Shown here in pieces: positions 17,136-18,580 of a DNA stretch of 18,580 nt. Position numbers and translations under genes: made by a program. Below the pieces are notes generated by a model. The model had not been told where the DNA came from, ran no database searches, and saw nothing but the letters and a program-made list of their open reading frames with translations. The DNA is taken from contig JADGQU010000015.1 of NCBI GenBank assembly GCA_017881545.1, positions 1 to 18,580 on the forward strand, written 5' to 3'. Source of the stretch: Gemmatimonadaceae bacterium. GTDB lineage: Bacteria; Gemmatimonadota; Gemmatimonadetes; Gemmatimonadales; Gemmatimonadaceae. The number at the start of each line of letters is the position of its first letter. Positions within the stretch are counted from its first letter, which is position 1.

Positions 17136-17165
17136 CGATCAGAACGGAGTCGCCTCATCGATCAG
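17123..17165. repeat. 20-bp direct repeat (period 23) at the Trm112-like/PorV-like gene junction
   Basis: GGAGTCGCCTCATCGATCAG occurs at 17123-17142 and again at 17146-17165, separated by 3 bases. On the minus strand the first-read copy (17165-17146) encodes the end of the small zinc protein (LIDEATP). The second copy is offset by 23 bases, so it is in another frame and supplies the TGA stop of that gene and the ATG of the next. Confidence 0.9.
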
Positions 17166-17306
17166 CATGATTGGGATGTCATCACGCACGGCGTAGCGGA
17201 GCCGGCACTTGTGGCAGAGGAGCGCCTGCTCTGACTCGCGGTACTCCAGCTCGGTTTTGCACTTGGGGCAGACGAGGATTTCGAGGAGACGCGGAGACAA
17301 ACTCAT
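17139..17306 (-). CDS. Trm112/UPF0434 (YcaR-like) small zinc-ribbon protein
   Basis: A 55-aa protein beginning MSLSPRLLEILVCPKC and ending IPIMLIDEATPF. This is the standard UPF0434/Trm112 layout, LLEILVCP near the start and RDDIPIMLIDEA at the end. It has two CxxC pairs (C13-C16 and C31-C34) for one zinc. Trm112 proteins activate methyltransferases that act on tRNA, rRNA or release factors. The bacterial YcaR-type members are less well defined and often lie beside lipid A or translation genes. The ATG at 17306 overlaps the era stop by 4 bp (ATGA), so it is probably translated by coupling to era. A release-factor link would be attractive since prfB is nearby, but no PrmC-type methyltransferase is in the window. 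Confidence 0.88.
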   Translation of the reverse strand: MSLSPRLLEILVCPKCKTELEYRESEQALLCHKCRLRYAVRDDIPIMLIDEATPF

Positions 17307-18187
17307 TTGCTTTTCCCTGTAGCGAGTTGATAGCCGAATCTTGAGAGACTGCCGGGGTTCTTGCGCCAGTTGGCGAGGACCTTGACCCAGAGATCCAGGT
17401 ACACCCTGGTGCCGAGGAAGGCTTCGATCTTTTTGCGCGCAGCCTCGCCAATGCTGCGAATCTGCGCGCCCTTGCTGCCGATGATGATCGCCTTCTGACT
17501 GTCCCGCTCCACGTAAATTACTGCGCGGATGTAGAGAGGCGAACTGCCTTCCCGAAATTCTTCGACTTGGACTGCGACAGCGTACGGCACCTCGTCGTGC
17601 AGTTGCTCGAGCACGGTCTCGCGCACCAGCTCCGCGGCGAAGAATTTAACCGGCTGCGTGCTGATGTCGTCCTCGGGATAGAGGAACGGACTTTCGGGAA
17701 GCTTCCGCGCGATGCGCGCCATCAATTCCGGGATGCCGTCGCCGGTGAGAGCCGAGATGCTTACGACGTCCGCGCCGGCGTCGGCGACTGTCTGTGCGAG
17801 ACGACTCGCCGGGATCGCGTCCGACTTGTTGAGAACGGTTATCACCGGCGCTTTCGGCGCGGACGTGAGCTCGGCCGCCTCGACGAGTGATGGCGGGTTC
17901 CCTTCCGTCGCGTCGGCGAGGTAGACGATCACGTCGGCTTCGTCGAGCGCGCGCAGAGCCGTTGAGCGCATCGCCTGCTGGAGCAGGTAGCCGGGATTCA
18001 GAAGGCCCGGAGTGTCGAGGATCACCATCTGCGAATCGTCGGCTGTGTAGATCCCGACAACGCGGTCGCGAGTGGACTGCGGCTTGGGGCTGGTGATGCT
18101 CAGCTTCTGGCCGACGATGCGGTTCAGGAGCGTCGATTTTCCGACGTTCGGCTTTCCGACGACGGTCACGATTCCGGACTTGGGCAT
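17303..18187 (-). CDS. era: GTPase Era
   Basis: Era binds the 3' end of 16S rRNA and is needed for 30S ribosomal subunit maturation. The 294-aa product has G1 GKPNVGKST close to the N-terminus, G3 DTPG and G4 NKSD, followed by a KH RNA-binding domain with KAIIIGSKGAQIRSIGEAAR and the C-terminal LDLWVKVLANWRKNP. Length is close to E. coli Era (301). ATG 18187 (MPKSGIVTVVGKPN) is chosen because Era proteins start a few residues before G1. The frame is open upstream to an ATG at 18286, adding 33 residues with no family resemblance. No Shine-Dalgarno sequence precedes 18187. A TATCTT five bases upstream, with TTGTTT 15 bases before it, could make a leaderless promoter (weak evidence). Confidence 0.96.
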   Translation of the reverse strand: MPKSGIVTVVGKPNVGKSTLLNRIVGQKLSITSPKPQSTRDRVVGIYTADDSQMVILDTPGLLNPGYLLQQAMRSTALRALDEADVIVYLADATEGNPPSLVEAAELTSAPKAPVITVLNKSDAIPASRLAQTVADAGADVVSISALTGDGIPELMARIARKLPESPFLYPEDDISTQPVKFFAAELVRETVLEQLHDEVPYAVAVQVEEFREGSSPLYIRAVIYVERDSQKAIIIGSKGAQIRSIGEAARKKIEAFLGTRVYLDLWVKVLANWRKNPGSLSRFGYQLATGKSK

Positions 18188-18342
18188 GACGGAAGATACT
18201 GAGGGCTGCGAACAAACAACCATTGCGGCCCGCAGCCCACGGTCAGTTCCCACTTCGGGACTTGCCACTGTGGCGTTCGAGCGCATGCACGCGCCGGGAG
18301 CGTCTCGAACGCGTTGGAGTTGTATGCAGGAGTTCCCGCCCG
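18188..18342 (-). other. Intergenic region upstream of era
   Basis: This 155-bp stretch lies between the stop of the right-edge gene and the chosen era start. It holds the 8-bp inverted repeat above and a short imperfect hairpin (AGTCCC-GAAG-TGGGAACT on the minus strand, near 18244-18262). No run of T marks a terminator for the right-edge gene. If era used its far-upstream ATG, about two thirds of this would be coding. Confidence 0.4.
18203..18238. repeat. Inverted repeat upstream of era
   Basis: GGGCTGCG (18203-18210) and CGCAGCCC (18231-18238) are perfect 8-bp inverted copies around a 20-bp loop, starting 15 bp upstream of the chosen era start. They flank the TTGTTT that could be a -35 box. 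Possible operator or leader hairpin; no T-run follows, so it is unlikely to be a terminator. Confidence 0.4.
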
Positions 18343-18580
18343 TTAACGGTCCGCCCAGGTGAAATGCACGACCGACAAGTCATGCGACACGACCCCGACT
18401 GCGGCGCGTTGTCCGATGGGCCCTACTATCATCATGTAAACGTCACCCAGCTCGACGAGCTGCGGAGCGATCCCCTGAGGCGGGAACAGATCGAGGAGGT
18501 TTTTGCACACGTCGAGATCCGCGTCGTTACGAAGGACTCGGAATTCCCGCGCGCGCGATGCGCCCGGATACAGCGAGAGA
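18343..18580 (-). CDS. Unrecognised protein, C-terminal 78 residues (5' end outside window)
   Basis: An open frame enters from the right edge and ends with TAA at 18345-18343. The visible 78 residues look like a globular domain: helix-like NDADLDVCKNLLDLFPPQ, then strands in GDVYMMIVGPIGQRAAVGVV and SVVHFTWADR. I do not recognise the family. The opposite strand is also open (ATG 18364 onward) with an AGGTG before it. That frame is in the same triplet register and is rich in Arg, His and Asp, as are the antisense shadows of the certain genes here, so the minus frame is preferred. It is upstream of and co-directional with era. Confidence 0.55.
   Translation of the reverse strand, partial: LSLYPGASRAREFRVLRNDADLDVCKNLLDLFPPQGIAPQLVELGDVYMMIVGPIGQRAAVGVVSHDLSVVHFTWADR

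Noticed and set aside
18188..18286. 33-residue N-terminal extension of Era
   Set aside because: No resemblance to Era proteins, and the G1 motif is already near the start when ATG 18187 is used. Not strictly excluded.
18364..18580. Plus-strand frame from ATG 18364 with AGGTG upstream, running off the right edge
   Set aside because: It shares triplet register with the minus-strand partial gene and has the Arg/His/Asp-heavy make-up of the other shadows. The minus frame gives a more normal globular composition.

Overview
This window is a dense run of genes that all lie on the minus strand of a high-GC bacterium with an outer membrane. The outer membrane is shown by genes for lipid A synthesis (lpxD, start of lpxC), barrel assembly (bamA, ompH/skp), lipoprotein export (lolD, lolE-type permease) and a PorV/PorQ-type barrel. 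The same window also carries a complete mcsA-mcsB-clpC protein-arginine-phosphorylation module, best known from Gram-positive bacteria. Together with the PorV-like protein and the bamA-ompH-lpxD-lpxC order, this points to the FCB side of the tree, most likely Gemmatimonadota. That assignment is inference from gene content and protein style, not from a search.

Layout in the direction of transcription (right to left). (1) 18580-18343: 3' end of an unrecognised gene. (2) 18187-16167: era, a 55-aa Trm112/UPF0434 zinc protein and a PorV/PorQ-like barrel protein. The last two are joined by a 20-bp direct repeat that supplies both a stop and a start codon. (3) 16105-14999: a Ca2+/H+ antiporter. (4) 14961-4333: a long co-directional chain of a REC-like/GGDDF protein, an MJ0042-type zinc-ribbon protein with a Pro-rich linker, prfB with a programmed +1 frameshift, lysS, the lolE-type permease, lolD, mcsA, mcsB and clpC. 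Most junctions in it are 4-bp ATGA/GTGA overlaps, and it ends in a strong intrinsic terminator at 4274-4311. (5) 4208-1: bamA, ompH/skp, lpxD and the first 30 codons of lpxC, an outer-membrane biogenesis operon that appears to begin with a leaderless bamA message.

Functionally, the right part holds ribosome-maturation and translation genes (era, Trm112-like, RF2, LysRS). The middle joins lipoprotein export to an McsAB-ClpC quality-control unit, and the left part builds the outer membrane. Two genes are easy to miss with simple ORF calling: lpxC at the left edge (only 30 codons) and the first 24 codons of prfB, before the frameshift. No tRNA, rRNA, CRISPR array, insertion sequence or phage gene was seen. 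The long plus-strand open frames are antisense shadows of the minus-strand genes.
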